A stretch of 64,000 bases of DNA from Paracoccus haematequi (lineage in GTDB: Bacteria > Pseudomonadota > Alphaproteobacteria > Rhodobacterales > Rhodobacteraceae). The position numbers and the translations under genes were made by a program. Numbering within the stretch: the stretch's first letter is position 1; every line of letters begins with the position of its first letter. The notes under the pieces are model-generated. The model saw only the letters and a list, made by a program, of their open reading frames with translations, ran no database searches and was not told the origin of the DNA. The stretch is taken from positions 124,001-188,000 of the forward strand of contig NZ_UZWE01000024.1 of the NCBI RefSeq assembly GCF_900631945.1, written 5' to 3'. Of this stretch, positions 16,295 through 24,891 are shown piece after piece.

Positions 16295-16417
16295 CTCTTT
16301 CCCGGCGGGCTGGTCCGGGAAGAAACCGGCCGGGATCGCGCCTGCGTAGCAAAGCAGGGTCCGGCAACGCATCTGTCTGTCTTTACACATCCCTGTCGTG
16401 CCCCTATCTGACCCTTC

Positions 16418-16888
16418 ATGGCCACGGATCCTGACAAGAACTACAAGATCATCGCCGAGAACCGGCGGGCGCGCTTCGATTACTTCATCGAAAGCGACCT
16501 CGAGGTCGGGATCGTCCTGACGGGGTCCGAGGTGAAGTCCCTGCGCACCGGCCAGTCGAACATCGCCGAAAGCTATGCCTCGGTCGAGGATGGCGAATTG
16601 TGGCTGATCAACGGCTATATCGCCGCCTACAAGCAGGCCGGCGTGTTCGGGCACGAGGAACGCCGCAAGCGCAAGCTGCTGGTCAGCCGCAAGGAACTGG
16701 CCCGGCTGTGGCAGGCCGTCGGGCGCGAGGGGATGACGCTGGTGCCGCTGGTGATGTATTTCAACCACCGTGGCATCGTGAAGCTGAAGATCGGCGTCGC
16801 CAAGGGCAAGAAGAACCACGACAAGCGCGAAACCGACGCCAAGCGCGACTGGAACCGCCAGAAGCAGCGGCTGCTGAAGCAGGGCTGA
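16418..16888 (+). CDS. smpB: SsrA-binding protein
   Basis: Binds tmRNA and delivers it to stalled ribosomes for trans-translation. The 156-aa protein has the oligonucleotide-binding barrel ([38 protein letters not shown]) and the [19 protein letters not shown] basic tail that mimics a codon-anticodon stem. Length is typical. The tmRNA gene is not in the window. A transcript start close to the preceding terminator is likely. Confidence 0.97.
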   Translation: MATDPDKNYKIIAENRRARFDYFIESDLEVGIVLTGSEVKSLRTGQSNIAESYASVEDGELWLINGYIAAYKQAGVFGHEERRKRKLLVSRKELARLWQAVGREGMTLVPLVMYFNHRGIVKLKIGVAKGKKNHDKRETDAKRDWNRQKQRLLKQG

Positions 16889-16951
16889 CAGGCCATTGCG
16901 CGGGCGGGCATCGCCCTGTAGATCAGGCCCGCATCATGAGCGGAGAGGGCC

Positions 16952-17806
16952 ATGCAGGACGATCCGAAAACGCTGGTCTCGACCGAATGGCTGGCGGCGC
17001 ATCTGACCGATCCCGACCTGCGCATCCTGGATGCAAGCTGGCACATGCCCGCCACCGGCCGCGACGGCCGGGTCGAATATGACGCGGCGCATATTCCCGG
17101 CGCGCGGTTTTTCGACATCGACGCGATTTCCGACAAGCGGTCCGCCCTGCCGCACATGGCGCCGCCGGTGGAACTGTTCATTTCCCGGATGCGGGCGATG
17201 GGCGTGGGCGACGGGCATCAGGTCGTCATCTATGACAATTCCGACGTGCGCAGCGCCGCGCGGGTCTGGTGGACCTTCCGGCTGATGGGCAAGACCGACG
17301 TGGCGGTGCTGGACGGCGGCTTCGCCAAGTGGCAGGCCGAGGGCCGCCCGACCGAGGACATGCCGCCGATCCTGCGCGACCGCCACATCACCGTGCAGCG
17401 CCAGGCGGGGCTGGTGCGCGACGTGACCCAGGTCGCCGCCGCCAGCAAGCTGGGCGATCACGACATCGTCGACGCCCGCGCCGCCGAACGGTTCCGGGGC
17501 GAGGCGCCCGAGCCGCGCCCCGGCCTGCGCTCCGGCCATATCCCCGGCGCGAAGAACGTCCCCTTCGGGCGGCTGCTGAACGCCGACGGCACGATGAAGG
17601 CGCCCGAGTCCCTGCGCGCGGAATTCGAGGCCGCCGGGGTCGATCTGAAAAAGCCCGTCATCACCAGTTGCGGCAGCGGCGTTACCGCCGCCGTGCTGTC
17701 CCTGGCGTTGGAGCGGATCGGGCACCGCAACCACTCGCTTTACGACGGAAGCTGGACCGAATGGGGCAGCTTCCCCGACCTGCCCATCGCAACCGGAGAC
17801 GCCTGA
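16952..17806 (+). CDS. sseA: 3-mercaptopyruvate sulfurtransferase
   Basis: Transfers sulfur from 3-mercaptopyruvate to cyanide or thiol acceptors. The 284-aa protein has two rhodanese domains: the first (about 8-130) is inactive, with DNSDVRSAARVWW, and the second carries the nucleophile Cys240 in TSCGSGVTAAVLSLAL. CGSGVTA is the loop that separates mercaptopyruvate from thiosulfate sulfurtransferases. The stop overlaps the start of the aminotransferase by 1 nt. An aminotransferase could make mercaptopyruvate from cysteine, a plausible link. Confidence 0.92.
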   Translation: MQDDPKTLVSTEWLAAHLTDPDLRILDASWHMPATGRDGRVEYDAAHIPGARFFDIDAISDKRSALPHMAPPVELFISRMRAMGVGDGHQVVIYDNSDVRSAARVWWTFRLMGKTDVAVLDGGFAKWQAEGRPTEDMPPILRDRHITVQRQAGLVRDVTQVAAASKLGDHDIVDARAAERFRGEAPEPRPGLRSGHIPGAKNVPFGRLLNADGTMKAPESLRAEFEAAGVDLKKPVITSCGSGVTAAVLSLALERIGHRNHSLYDGSWTEWGSFPDLPIATGDA

Positions 17807-18987
17807 TGCTGTCGAACCTCAAACCGCAAGCCCCCGATTCGATCCTGAAGCTGATCGAGGAATTCAAGGCCGATACCCGGCAGGGCAAGATCGACCTGGG
17901 CGTCGGCGTCTACAAGGATCCGCAGGGGGTGACGCCGGTCATGCGGGCGGTCAAGGCGGCGGAACAGCGGATCTGGGAAACCCAGACGACTAAGGCCTAT
18001 ACGGGGCTGGCCGGAGAAACGGATTACCGCGACGCCATGGCGCGGATGGTTTTGCGGGACGTGCCCTCGGACCGGCTGGCGTCGCTGGCGACGGTGGGCG
18101 GCACCGGCGCGATCCGGCAGGCGCTGGAACTGGCGCGGCTGGCCAATCCGGGGGTGACGGTCCATGTCTCGAACCCGACCTGGCCCAACCACCTGTCGAT
18201 CATGAAGTTCATGGGCCTGCCCTTCGTGGAATACCGCTATTTCGACGCTGAAACGCGCGGCGTCGATTTCGATGGGCTGAAGGCCGACATCGCCAAGGCC
18301 GGCAAGGGCGACATCGTGCTGCTGCACGGCTGCTGCCACAACCCGACCGGCGCGAACCTGACGCCGGAGCAATGGGCCGAGATCGCCGCGATCCTTGAAA
18401 AGTCCGGCGCCATCCCGCTGATCGACCTGGCCTATCAGGGCTTCGGCGACGGGCTTGACGCCGATGCCGAGGCGACCCGCCTGATCGCCGCCCGCCTGCC
18501 CGAGGTGCTGATCGCCGCGTCCTGCAGCAAGAACTTCGGCATCTATCGCGAACGCACCGGGATCCTGTTCGCGTTGGCGGAAAACAGTGCCGCGCGCGAT
18601 CTGGCGCAAGGCTCGATGGCGTTCCTGAACCGCCAGAACTATTCCTTCCCGCCCGACCACGGCTCCCGGATCGTCAGCACCATCCTGACGGACGAGGCCT
18701 TGCGCGCCGACTGGGCCGCCGAGCTGGAGGAGGTTCGGAACACCATGCTGGGGCTGCGCGCGCAACTGGCGTCCGAACTGCGCGATCTATCGGGCAGCGA
18801 CCGTTTCGACTTCATCGGCCAGCATCGCGGCATGTTCTCGCGTCTGGGCGCGACGCCGGAACAGGTCCAGAAGCTGAAAACCGACGCGGCGATCTATATG
18901 GTCGGCGATTCGCGCCTGAACATCGCCGGGCTGAACCAGCATACGGTGCCGGTCCTGGCCCGCGCGATCATCGACGCGGGGATCTGA
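17806..18987 (+). CDS. Aromatic/aspartate aminotransferase (class I)
   Basis: A 393-aa PLP-dependent aminotransferase of the AspC/TyrB group. The N-terminal ring motif is LGVGVYKDPQGVTPVM. The central motif is HGCCHNPTGANLT, and the PLP lysine is Lys242 in SCSKNFGIYRERTG; the Arg of YRERTG and a C-terminal LNIAGLNQ follow. The frame is open far upstream through sseA, but ATG 17806, overlapping the sseA stop (TGATG), is the canonical start. Specificity between aromatic amino acids and aspartate cannot be set from sequence alone. Confidence 0.9.
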   Translation: MLSNLKPQAPDSILKLIEEFKADTRQGKIDLGVGVYKDPQGVTPVMRAVKAAEQRIWETQTTKAYTGLAGETDYRDAMARMVLRDVPSDRLASLATVGGTGAIRQALELARLANPGVTVHVSNPTWPNHLSIMKFMGLPFVEYRYFDAETRGVDFDGLKADIAKAGKGDIVLLHGCCHNPTGANLTPEQWAEIAAILEKSGAIPLIDLAYQGFGDGLDADAEATRLIAARLPEVLIAASCSKNFGIYRERTGILFALAENSAARDLAQGSMAFLNRQNYSFPPDHGSRIVSTILTDEALRADWAAELEEVRNTMLGLRAQLASELRDLSGSDRFDFIGQHRGMFSRLGATPEQVQKLKTDAAIYMVGDSRLNIAGLNQHTVPVLARAIIDAGI

Positions 18988-19004
18988 TCAGCCCGGATCG
19001 CGGC

Positions 19005-19024
19005 GCGCGGCGTTGACGCCGCGC
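19005..19024. terminator. Hairpin downstream of the aminotransferase
   Basis: A perfect 8-bp GC stem (19005-19012 with 19017-19024, loop TTGA), with no T-run. It overlaps what looks like a cut-off 3' part of comEC on the other strand. Confidence 0.3.
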
Positions 19025-19083
19025 AGGACCGGGCCGTCGTCATCGAAGCCGATGGCCATGGCCCCGGTTTCCCGCAAGCGCGA

Positions 19084-21150
19084 CTAGTCCAGCATCAGGC
19101 AGGGCCAGTCGCCCCCCTTGACCCTTGCCGCGACCACGACGATGCGCCGTGGCTGACAGGCGGCGGGGGCGCGGGTCTCGGCCCCCTTGCCGGTGAAATG
19201 CCAGATTTGCCAGCCCTGCGGCAGCGCGGCCATGCGGTCGCGCTTGTCGCCCTGCCAGGTGGGGCGGGCGGCCGATTGCTCTTGCGTGGCGATGTCGCCG
19301 TCCTCTTGCAGCCAGGTAGTGACCACGAAGGCCCCGCCCGAAGGTTTTGAAGCTGCCCGGCCCTGCGCCGTCATCAGACCGACGGCCTCGCCCTCGGGTG
19401 CGACCAGCAGCAGCGGGCGGCTGGCGGTTAGCCAGATCGCGCCCGAGGCCGCCAGCATCGCCATCCCGGCCAGCAATCCCGCGCCCGTCAGGCTGCGCCG
19501 CAGGGCCAGTCCCTGCCAGCACAGCACCGCCAGCGTGGCGCCGAAGCACATCAGCGGGATCACCGGCGCGGGGGGCAGGGGCAGGGCGGTGACCGCGCCG
19601 CCCAGGCCCGCCACATAATCCGCGACCCACAGCATCCAGCGGGTGCCCAGGCCCATCACCCACAGCGCCGGACCCGCCAGCCCGATCGGGGCCAGCAGCG
19701 CGCCGATCACGCCCGCAGGCATCACCAGGGCGCCCATCACCGGCACCACCAGAAGGTTGGCCAGCAGGCCGTATTGCGCCATCCGGTTGAAATGCGCCGC
19801 CGCCAGCGGCGAGGTGGCGATGGATGCCACCAGCGACGACACGATCAGCATCGCCACCGGCCGCAGCCAGAAGGGCAGGTTCGGGGCCACGCGCGCCCAG
19901 GGACCGGCCGACAGGATCAGCGCGACGGTGGCCGCGAAGCTCATCTGGAAGCCGGGCTGGGTCACGGCCTCGGGCGAATAGATCAGGATGATGGTCGCGG
20001 CCAGGGCGATGGTGCGCAGCGATATGGCCCGCCGGTCGGCGATGATCGCCAGCAGCATCACCGCGACCATCACGAAGGCCCGCTCGGTGGCGACCCCGCC
20101 ACCCGACAGCCACAGATAGGCGGCCGACGCGGCCAGCGCGCCAAGCGCCGCAAGCTTGTGGACCGCCTGCGGCAGGGGCGCGCCCAGGCCCTGCGCCAGC
20201 ACCAGGGCCATTCGCAGGGCGGTATAGACGAAGCCCGCCAGCATCGACATGTGCAGGCCCGAGATCGAGATGATGTGATACAGGTTCGAGGCCCGCATGA
20301 CCTCGTTCGTGGCTTCCTCGATCCCCGAGCGGTCGCCGGTCATCAGGGCCGAGGCGACGGCTCCTTCCTGGCCGCCGATGCCGTCCTGGATCGCCCGGCT
20401 GACCGCCATGCGCGCGCGGTGCATGGCCCACAGCCCGCCCTCGGCCGGTTCGACCGTCATGATGGGGGTGCGGGTATAGCCGACCGCGCCCAGCCCCTCG
20501 AACCAGGCGAGCCAGCGGAAATCGAAGCTGCCCGGAGAGGCCGGGGCGGGCGGTGGGCCAAGATGGCCGGTCAGCATCACCCGCTGGCCCAGGGGCGGCA
20601 GCGGGTCGGTCTGGTCCATCAGCGACAGCCGCACCTTGTCGGGGGTGCGGTCGGGCGCGGTGTCCCGCAGCACCACCCGGTCCAGCGTCAGCCGGATCCG
20701 GTCGCGGGCGGAACGGTCGATGTCCACCAGCCGCCCCTCAATGGGGCCGTAATAGCGCCATTCCATCACCGGCGCGGCAACCATCGCCGACCGCAGCCCG
20801 ATCAGGCCGAAGCCCAGGATGACCAGCAACAGCGCCATGGACCCGATCCGCAGCGCGTCGGCCAGCGGCCAGCCGATCCGCCCGCCTTCGGCCCAAGGCA
20901 GCGCGACCCGTCCCGCCGCAAGCGCCACCAATGCCAGCAGGCCAAGCGCGGTCCAGATACTGACGCCTGGCGCAACGGGCAGGGCGAACCACAGCGCGAT
21001 CCCCGCCGCCATGCAGACCGGCACCCAGGCGAACAGACCGGCGCGCTGCGTGGCCGCCATCCGGGCGGGCCGCGCTGCCGCAGGACGCGGCGCGGCCCGC
21101 GCGCCGGAAAACCCCGGCAGCGCGGTGATGTCGCCCTGGGCGGCGGCCAT
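19084..21150 (-). CDS. comEC: ComEC/Rec2 family DNA-uptake channel, 3' end cut by an amber codon
   Basis: A 688-aa polytopic membrane protein: an N-terminal DUF4131-type domain (about 30-230), then the competence domain with the hallmark IISISGLHMSMLAGFVYT and many helices (about 290-560), then a soluble tail. Homologues form the inner-membrane channel for transforming DNA. The frame stops at TAG 19084-19086 after CLMLD. In the same frame it continues for 31 codons (SRLRETGAMAIGFDDDG...) to TGA 18988-18990, and that tail resembles the C-terminus of related proteins. So the gene may have lost its last residues. No complete metallo-beta-lactamase domain is seen, as is common in this group. Confidence 0.86.
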   Translation of the reverse strand: MAAAQGDITALPGFSGARAAPRPAAARPARMAATQRAGLFAWVPVCMAAGIALWFALPVAPGVSIWTALGLLALVALAAGRVALPWAEGGRIGWPLADALRIGSMALLLVILGFGLIGLRSAMVAAPVMEWRYYGPIEGRLVDIDRSARDRIRLTLDRVVLRDTAPDRTPDKVRLSLMDQTDPLPPLGQRVMLTGHLGPPPAPASPGSFDFRWLAWFEGLGAVGYTRTPIMTVEPAEGGLWAMHRARMAVSRAIQDGIGGQEGAVASALMTGDRSGIEEATNEVMRASNLYHIISISGLHMSMLAGFVYTALRMALVLAQGLGAPLPQAVHKLAALGALAASAAYLWLSGGGVATERAFVMVAVMLLAIIADRRAISLRTIALAATIILIYSPEAVTQPGFQMSFAATVALILSAGPWARVAPNLPFWLRPVAMLIVSSLVASIATSPLAAAHFNRMAQYGLLANLLVVPVMGALVMPAGVIGALLAPIGLAGPALWVMGLGTRWMLWVADYVAGLGGAVTALPLPPAPVIPLMCFGATLAVLCWQGLALRRSLTGAGLLAGMAMLAASGAIWLTASRPLLLVAPEGEAVGLMTAQGRAASKPSGGAFVVTTWLQEDGDIATQEQSAARPTWQGDKRDRMAALPQGWQIWHFTGKGAETRAPAACQPRRIVVVAARVKGGDWPCLMLD

Positions 21151-21248
21151 TCTTGTCCTTTCGCACCGGCTTCTCTATTCCTGCCGCGAAGGATGGCATG
21201 GACTGCTTACCAAAGTGTTAATGCCGCATCGACCCAAGGAAGGCCGCC

Positions 21249-22643
21249 ATGTCCGATACCCAGGTTGTCACCCGCTTCGCGCCGTCCCCGACGGGATACC
21301 TGCATATCGGCGGGGCGCGCACGGCGCTGTTCAACTGGCTTTACGCGCGCGGCCGGGGCGGCAAGTTCCTGCTGCGGATCGAGGATACCGACCGCGCCCG
21401 GTCCACCCCCGAGGCGACCGAGGCGATCCTGAAGGGGCTGACCTGGCTGGGCCTCGACTGGGACGGCGATCCGATCAGCCAGTTCGAGCGCCGCGACCGC
21501 CATGCCGCCGTCGCGCGCCAGATGCTGGCCGACGGTACAGCCTACAAGTGCTTTTCCACGCCCGAGGAAATCGCCGCCTGGCGCGAGGCCAACCCCCGCC
21601 AGCCGTTCCAAAGCCCCTGGCGTGACGCGACCGACCTGCCGGACCGCCCCTATGCGATCCGCCTGCGCGCGCCGCGCGACGGCGAGACGGTCATCGACGA
21701 TGCCGTGCAGGGCCAGGTCCGGGTCGCCAACGACCAGCTGGACGACATGATCATCCTGCGTTCGGACGGCACACCCACCTATATGCTGGCGGTGGTGGTG
21801 GACGATCACGACATGGGCGTGACCCATGTGATCCGGGGCGACGACCATCTGACCAACACCTTCCGGCAGGTGCAGATCTTCGACGCGATGGGCTGGCCGC
21901 GCCCGGTCTTCGCCCATATCCCGCTGATCCACGGCGAGGACGGCAAGAAGCTGTCGAAACGCCACGGCGCCGTCGGCCTGCATGAATTCGCGGCCCTGGG
22001 CTATCCCCCTGCGGCGATGCGCAATTACCTGGCGCGGCTGGGCTGGAGCCATGGCGACGACGAATTGTTCGACGACGCCCAGGCGCGCGACTGGTTCGAC
22101 CTGCCGGGCATCGGTCGGGCGCCCGCGCGGCTGGACTTCAAGAAACTGGAGCATGTGAGCGGCCACCATATCGGCGCCATGGCGGATGCGGATCTGCTGG
22201 CTGCCCTGGACGACTTCCTGTCGGAAACCGGGGCGCCTGCGCTGACGCAGCGTCAAAGGGATCGGGTCGCCGCAGCGCTTCCGGCGTTGAAGGAAAAGGC
22301 GAAAACCCTGCCGCAACTGCTGGACCAGGCGCGATTCGCCCTGATCGACCGGCCGGTCGAGATGGACGAAAAAGCGTCGAAGTCTCTGGACACGGTATCC
22401 CGTGGTATGCTGTCCACATTGACTGCCGCAGTGCAGCATGTTAGCTGGACCCGAGACGAGCTGGAGGGGGCGGCCAAGCGGGTCGCCGAGGAGAACGGCG
22501 TGGGCTTGGGCAAACTTGCGGCGCCGTTGCGCGCCGCCCTGGCCGGCCGGACGACGACCCCCAGCGTGTTCGACATGATGACGGCGCTAGGCCGCGAGGA
22601 ATCGCTGGCCCGGCTTCAGGACCAGACGGAATTGGCAGGCTGA
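21249..22643 (+). CDS. gltX: Glutamyl-tRNA synthetase
   Basis: Charges tRNA-Glu (and in organisms without GlnRS, often tRNA-Gln) with glutamate. The 464-aa class I enzyme has the HIGH-type motif in [20 protein letters not shown] and the KMSKS-type motif [12 protein letters not shown] (about 236-247), with an anticodon-binding C-domain. Length is normal. Alphaproteobacteria often carry two gltX copies; which one this is cannot be said. It is transcribed toward gltA with 90 bp between. Confidence 0.96.
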   Translation: MSDTQVVTRFAPSPTGYLHIGGARTALFNWLYARGRGGKFLLRIEDTDRARSTPEATEAILKGLTWLGLDWDGDPISQFERRDRHAAVARQMLADGTAYKCFSTPEEIAAWREANPRQPFQSPWRDATDLPDRPYAIRLRAPRDGETVIDDAVQGQVRVANDQLDDMIILRSDGTPTYMLAVVVDDHDMGVTHVIRGDDHLTNTFRQVQIFDAMGWPRPVFAHIPLIHGEDGKKLSKRHGAVGLHEFAALGYPPAAMRNYLARLGWSHGDDELFDDAQARDWFDLPGIGRAPARLDFKKLEHVSGHHIGAMADADLLAALDDFLSETGAPALTQRQRDRVAAALPALKEKAKTLPQLLDQARFALIDRPVEMDEKASKSLDTVSRGMLSTLTAAVQHVSWTRDELEGAAKRVAEENGVGLGKLAAPLRAALAGRTTTPSVFDMMTALGREESLARLQDQTELAG

Positions 22644-22733
22644 CGCCTGCCCTTACATGCCAGGGTCGTCCCTGCGAAGTCGCCCCCCGCGCGCGCAAAG
22701 GTCGGCCCGGCCCAGCCGGAAAGGACGCTTTGG

Positions 22734-24026
22734 ATGGCCGACGCGAAGACCGCCACACTCAAGATCAACGACGCCGAATACGAGCTGCCGATCCTTCATC
22801 CCACCCAGGGACCGGACGTGCTGGACATCCGCAAGCTGTACGGGCAGGCGGATGTGTTCACCTATGACCCCGGCTTCACCTCGACCGCAAGCTGCGATTC
22901 GACCATCACCTTCATCGACGGCGACAAGGGCGAATTGTGGTATCGCGGCTATCCCATCGAACAGCTTGCCGCCAAGTCGCATTACCTGGAAGTATGCTAC
23001 CTGCTGCTGTACGGCGATCTGCCCACCGCCGAGCAGATGGAGGATTTCGAGCGTCGCGTGACCCGTCACACGATGGTGCACGAACAGATGCACAACTTCT
23101 TCCGCGGCTTCCGCCGCGACGCGCATCCGATGGCGACCATGGTGGGCGTGGTCGGCGCGATGTCGGCCTTCTACCACGATTCGACCGACATCAACGATTC
23201 CTGGCAGCGCGAGGTCGCCTCGATCCGGCTGATCGCCAAGCTGCCGACCATCGCCGCGATGGCCTATAAATATTCGATCGGCCAGCCCTTCGTCTATCCG
23301 CAGAACGAACTGGATTACGCCAGCAATTTCCTGCACATGTGCTTCTCGGTCCCGGCCGAGAAATACCATGTGGATCCGGCCCTGGCCCGTGCCATGGACC
23401 GTATCTTCACGCTGCACGCCGATCACGAACAGAACGCCTCGACCTCGACCGTGCGTCTGGCGGGGTCGTCGGGGGCCAATCCCTTCGCCTGCATCGCAGC
23501 GGGGATCGCCTGCCTGTGGGGTCCGGCGCATGGCGGGGCCAACCAGGCCGCGCTGGAAATGCTGCGCGAGATCGGGACGGTGGACCGGATTCCCGAATTC
23601 ATCGCCCGCGCCAAGGACAAGAGCGATCCGTTCAAGCTGATGGGCTTCGGCCACCGGGTCTACAAGAACTTCGACCCGCGCGCCAAGGTGATGAAGGAAT
23701 CCGCCGACGAGGTTCTGGACCTGCTGGGCGTCCGTGACAACCCGACGCTGCAAGTGGCGAAGGAGCTGGAAAAGATCGCGCTGGAGGACGAGTACTTCAT
23801 CGAGAAGAAGCTGTATCCCAACGTCGATTTCTATTCCGGCATTATCCTGGAGGCGATGGGCTTCCCGACCTCGATGTTCACGCCGATCTTCGCGCTGTCG
23901 CGCACGGTGGGCTGGATCGCGCAGTGGAAGGAAATGATCGCCGATCCGCAGAACAAGATCGGCCGCCCGCGCCAGCTTTATGTGGGCGAAGGCAAGCGCG
24001 ATTATGTGGACGTAGGCGCGCGCTGA
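22734..24026 (+). CDS. gltA: Citrate synthase (type II)
   Basis: Condenses acetyl-CoA with oxaloacetate in the TCA cycle. The 430-aa protein is the hexameric gram-negative type, with the N-terminal beta domain (residues 1-60, [20 protein letters not shown]). Active-site segments are [12 protein letters not shown], the catalytic His in [16 protein letters not shown], and [13 protein letters not shown] with its Asp. It is followed by a strong terminator and is monocistronic or ends a gltX-gltA unit. Confidence 0.97.
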   Translation: MADAKTATLKINDAEYELPILHPTQGPDVLDIRKLYGQADVFTYDPGFTSTASCDSTITFIDGDKGELWYRGYPIEQLAAKSHYLEVCYLLLYGDLPTAEQMEDFERRVTRHTMVHEQMHNFFRGFRRDAHPMATMVGVVGAMSAFYHDSTDINDSWQREVASIRLIAKLPTIAAMAYKYSIGQPFVYPQNELDYASNFLHMCFSVPAEKYHVDPALARAMDRIFTLHADHEQNASTSTVRLAGSSGANPFACIAAGIACLWGPAHGGANQAALEMLREIGTVDRIPEFIARAKDKSDPFKLMGFGHRVYKNFDPRAKVMKESADEVLDLLGVRDNPTLQVAKELEKIALEDEYFIEKKLYPNVDFYSGIILEAMGFPTSMFTPIFALSRTVGWIAQWKEMIADPQNKIGRPRQLYVGEGKRDYVDVGAR

Positions 24027-24042
24027 TCGGTCGCAGGTTTTC

Positions 24043-24066
24043 AAAGGCCCCTTCGGGGGCCTTTTT
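24043..24066 (+). terminator. Rho-independent terminator of gltA
   Basis: A perfect 9-bp stem (24043-24051 with 24056-24064) closed by TTCG and running into five T (24062-24066), 16 nt after the stop. Confidence 0.92.
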
Positions 24067-24114
24067 GCATGGCGCGCCTTGCGAAGGCGCCGGGCCGGTG
24101 GCAAGGGACAAGCC

Positions 24115-24765
24115 ATGACAGAGACACCCAAAATCGCGCTGATCACCGGCGCATCGCGCGGCCTGGGCGCTGCCCTGGCCGAGGATCTGGCCGCGCGCGG
24201 CTATCACGTTCTGGCGGTGGCGCGGACAGTCGGCGCGCTGGAGGAACTGGACGACCGCATCCGCCGCGCGGGCGGCAGCGCGACGCTTGCGCCGATGGAC
24301 GTGGCCGAGGCGCCCGCCATGCAGCAACTGGCCCAGGCGGCGCTGAGCCGCTGGGGCGGGCTGGATCTGTGGGCGCATTGCGCGGTCCACGCCGCGCCCC
24401 TGGCCCCCGCGCCGCATGTGGACGGCAAGGACTGGGCGAAGTCGGTGCTGGTCAACATGGACGTGACGCGCGGGCTGATCGCGCTGCTGGAGCCGCTGCT
24501 GCGCGCCCGTCAGGGAACCGCGCTGTTCTTCGACGATCCGCGCGCCGGGGAGAAGTTCTTCGGGGCCTACGGCGCGACCAAGGCGGGCCAGATCGCCCTG
24601 GCCCGCAGTTGGCAGGCCGAAAGCGCTGCGGTCGGGCCGCGCGTCGTCATCGCCCAGCCCGCGCCGATGCCGACCGCCGTGCGCGCGCGGTTCTTTCCGG
24701 GCGAGGATCGGGGGGCACTGACGCCCTGCAAGGACGAGGCGGCACGGATCCTCGACGCGCTGTGA
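24115..24765 (+). CDS. Short-chain dehydrogenase/reductase family protein, catalytic Ser absent
   Basis: A 216-aa SDR with the cofactor motif TGASRGLG (residues 10-17) and the YxxxK pair in FFGAYGATKAGQIALARSW. The family's catalytic Ser, expected 12-13 residues before the Tyr, is replaced: that stretch reads ALFFDDPRAGEKFFGAY, with Phe/Asp there. So it may be an unusual or inactive SDR. The frame is open upstream to 24079; ATG 24115 after AAGGGACAAGCC is preferred. It lies downstream of the gltA terminator, so it needs its own promoter or read-through. Confidence 0.82.
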   Translation: MTETPKIALITGASRGLGAALAEDLAARGYHVLAVARTVGALEELDDRIRRAGGSATLAPMDVAEAPAMQQLAQAALSRWGGLDLWAHCAVHAAPLAPAPHVDGKDWAKSVLVNMDVTRGLIALLEPLLRARQGTALFFDDPRAGEKFFGAYGATKAGQIALARSWQAESAAVGPRVVIAQPAPMPTAVRARFFPGEDRGALTPCKDEAARILDAL

Positions 24766-24837
24766 TTTGCGCCCCGCGGTGGCGGGGGGTAAGAAGCGCC
24801 CGGAGGAAAGGTCCAGTGGACGTTTTTCTGCGACGAA

Positions 24838-24891
24838 CGGGCGAAGCCCCGTGCCCGGACCGCCGAGGGTATTTTTACAAAGAAGAAGTCT
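24838..24891 (+). repeat. Dispersed GGATATTT element, copy 3
   Basis: Between the converging SDR and aminopeptidase genes: GC hairpin (ACGGG-CGAAGC-CCCGT), GGACCGCCGAGGGTATTTTT, tail ACAAAGAAGAAG. The tail overlaps the 3' end of the aminopeptidase gene, whose stop (TAA, minus strand) is at 24875-24877. The 72 bp between the SDR stop and the element hold nothing recognisable. Confidence 0.65.

Noticed and set aside
17269..17805. A 179-codon N-terminal extension of the aminotransferase frame
   Set aside because: It lies inside sseA in another frame, and the aminotransferase starts canonically at 17806.
19040..20431. A 463-codon minus-strand frame overlapping comEC
   Set aside because: It is a Gly/Arg-rich shadow in another frame of comEC; the membrane-protein pattern and IISISGLHMSML motif lie in the comEC frame.
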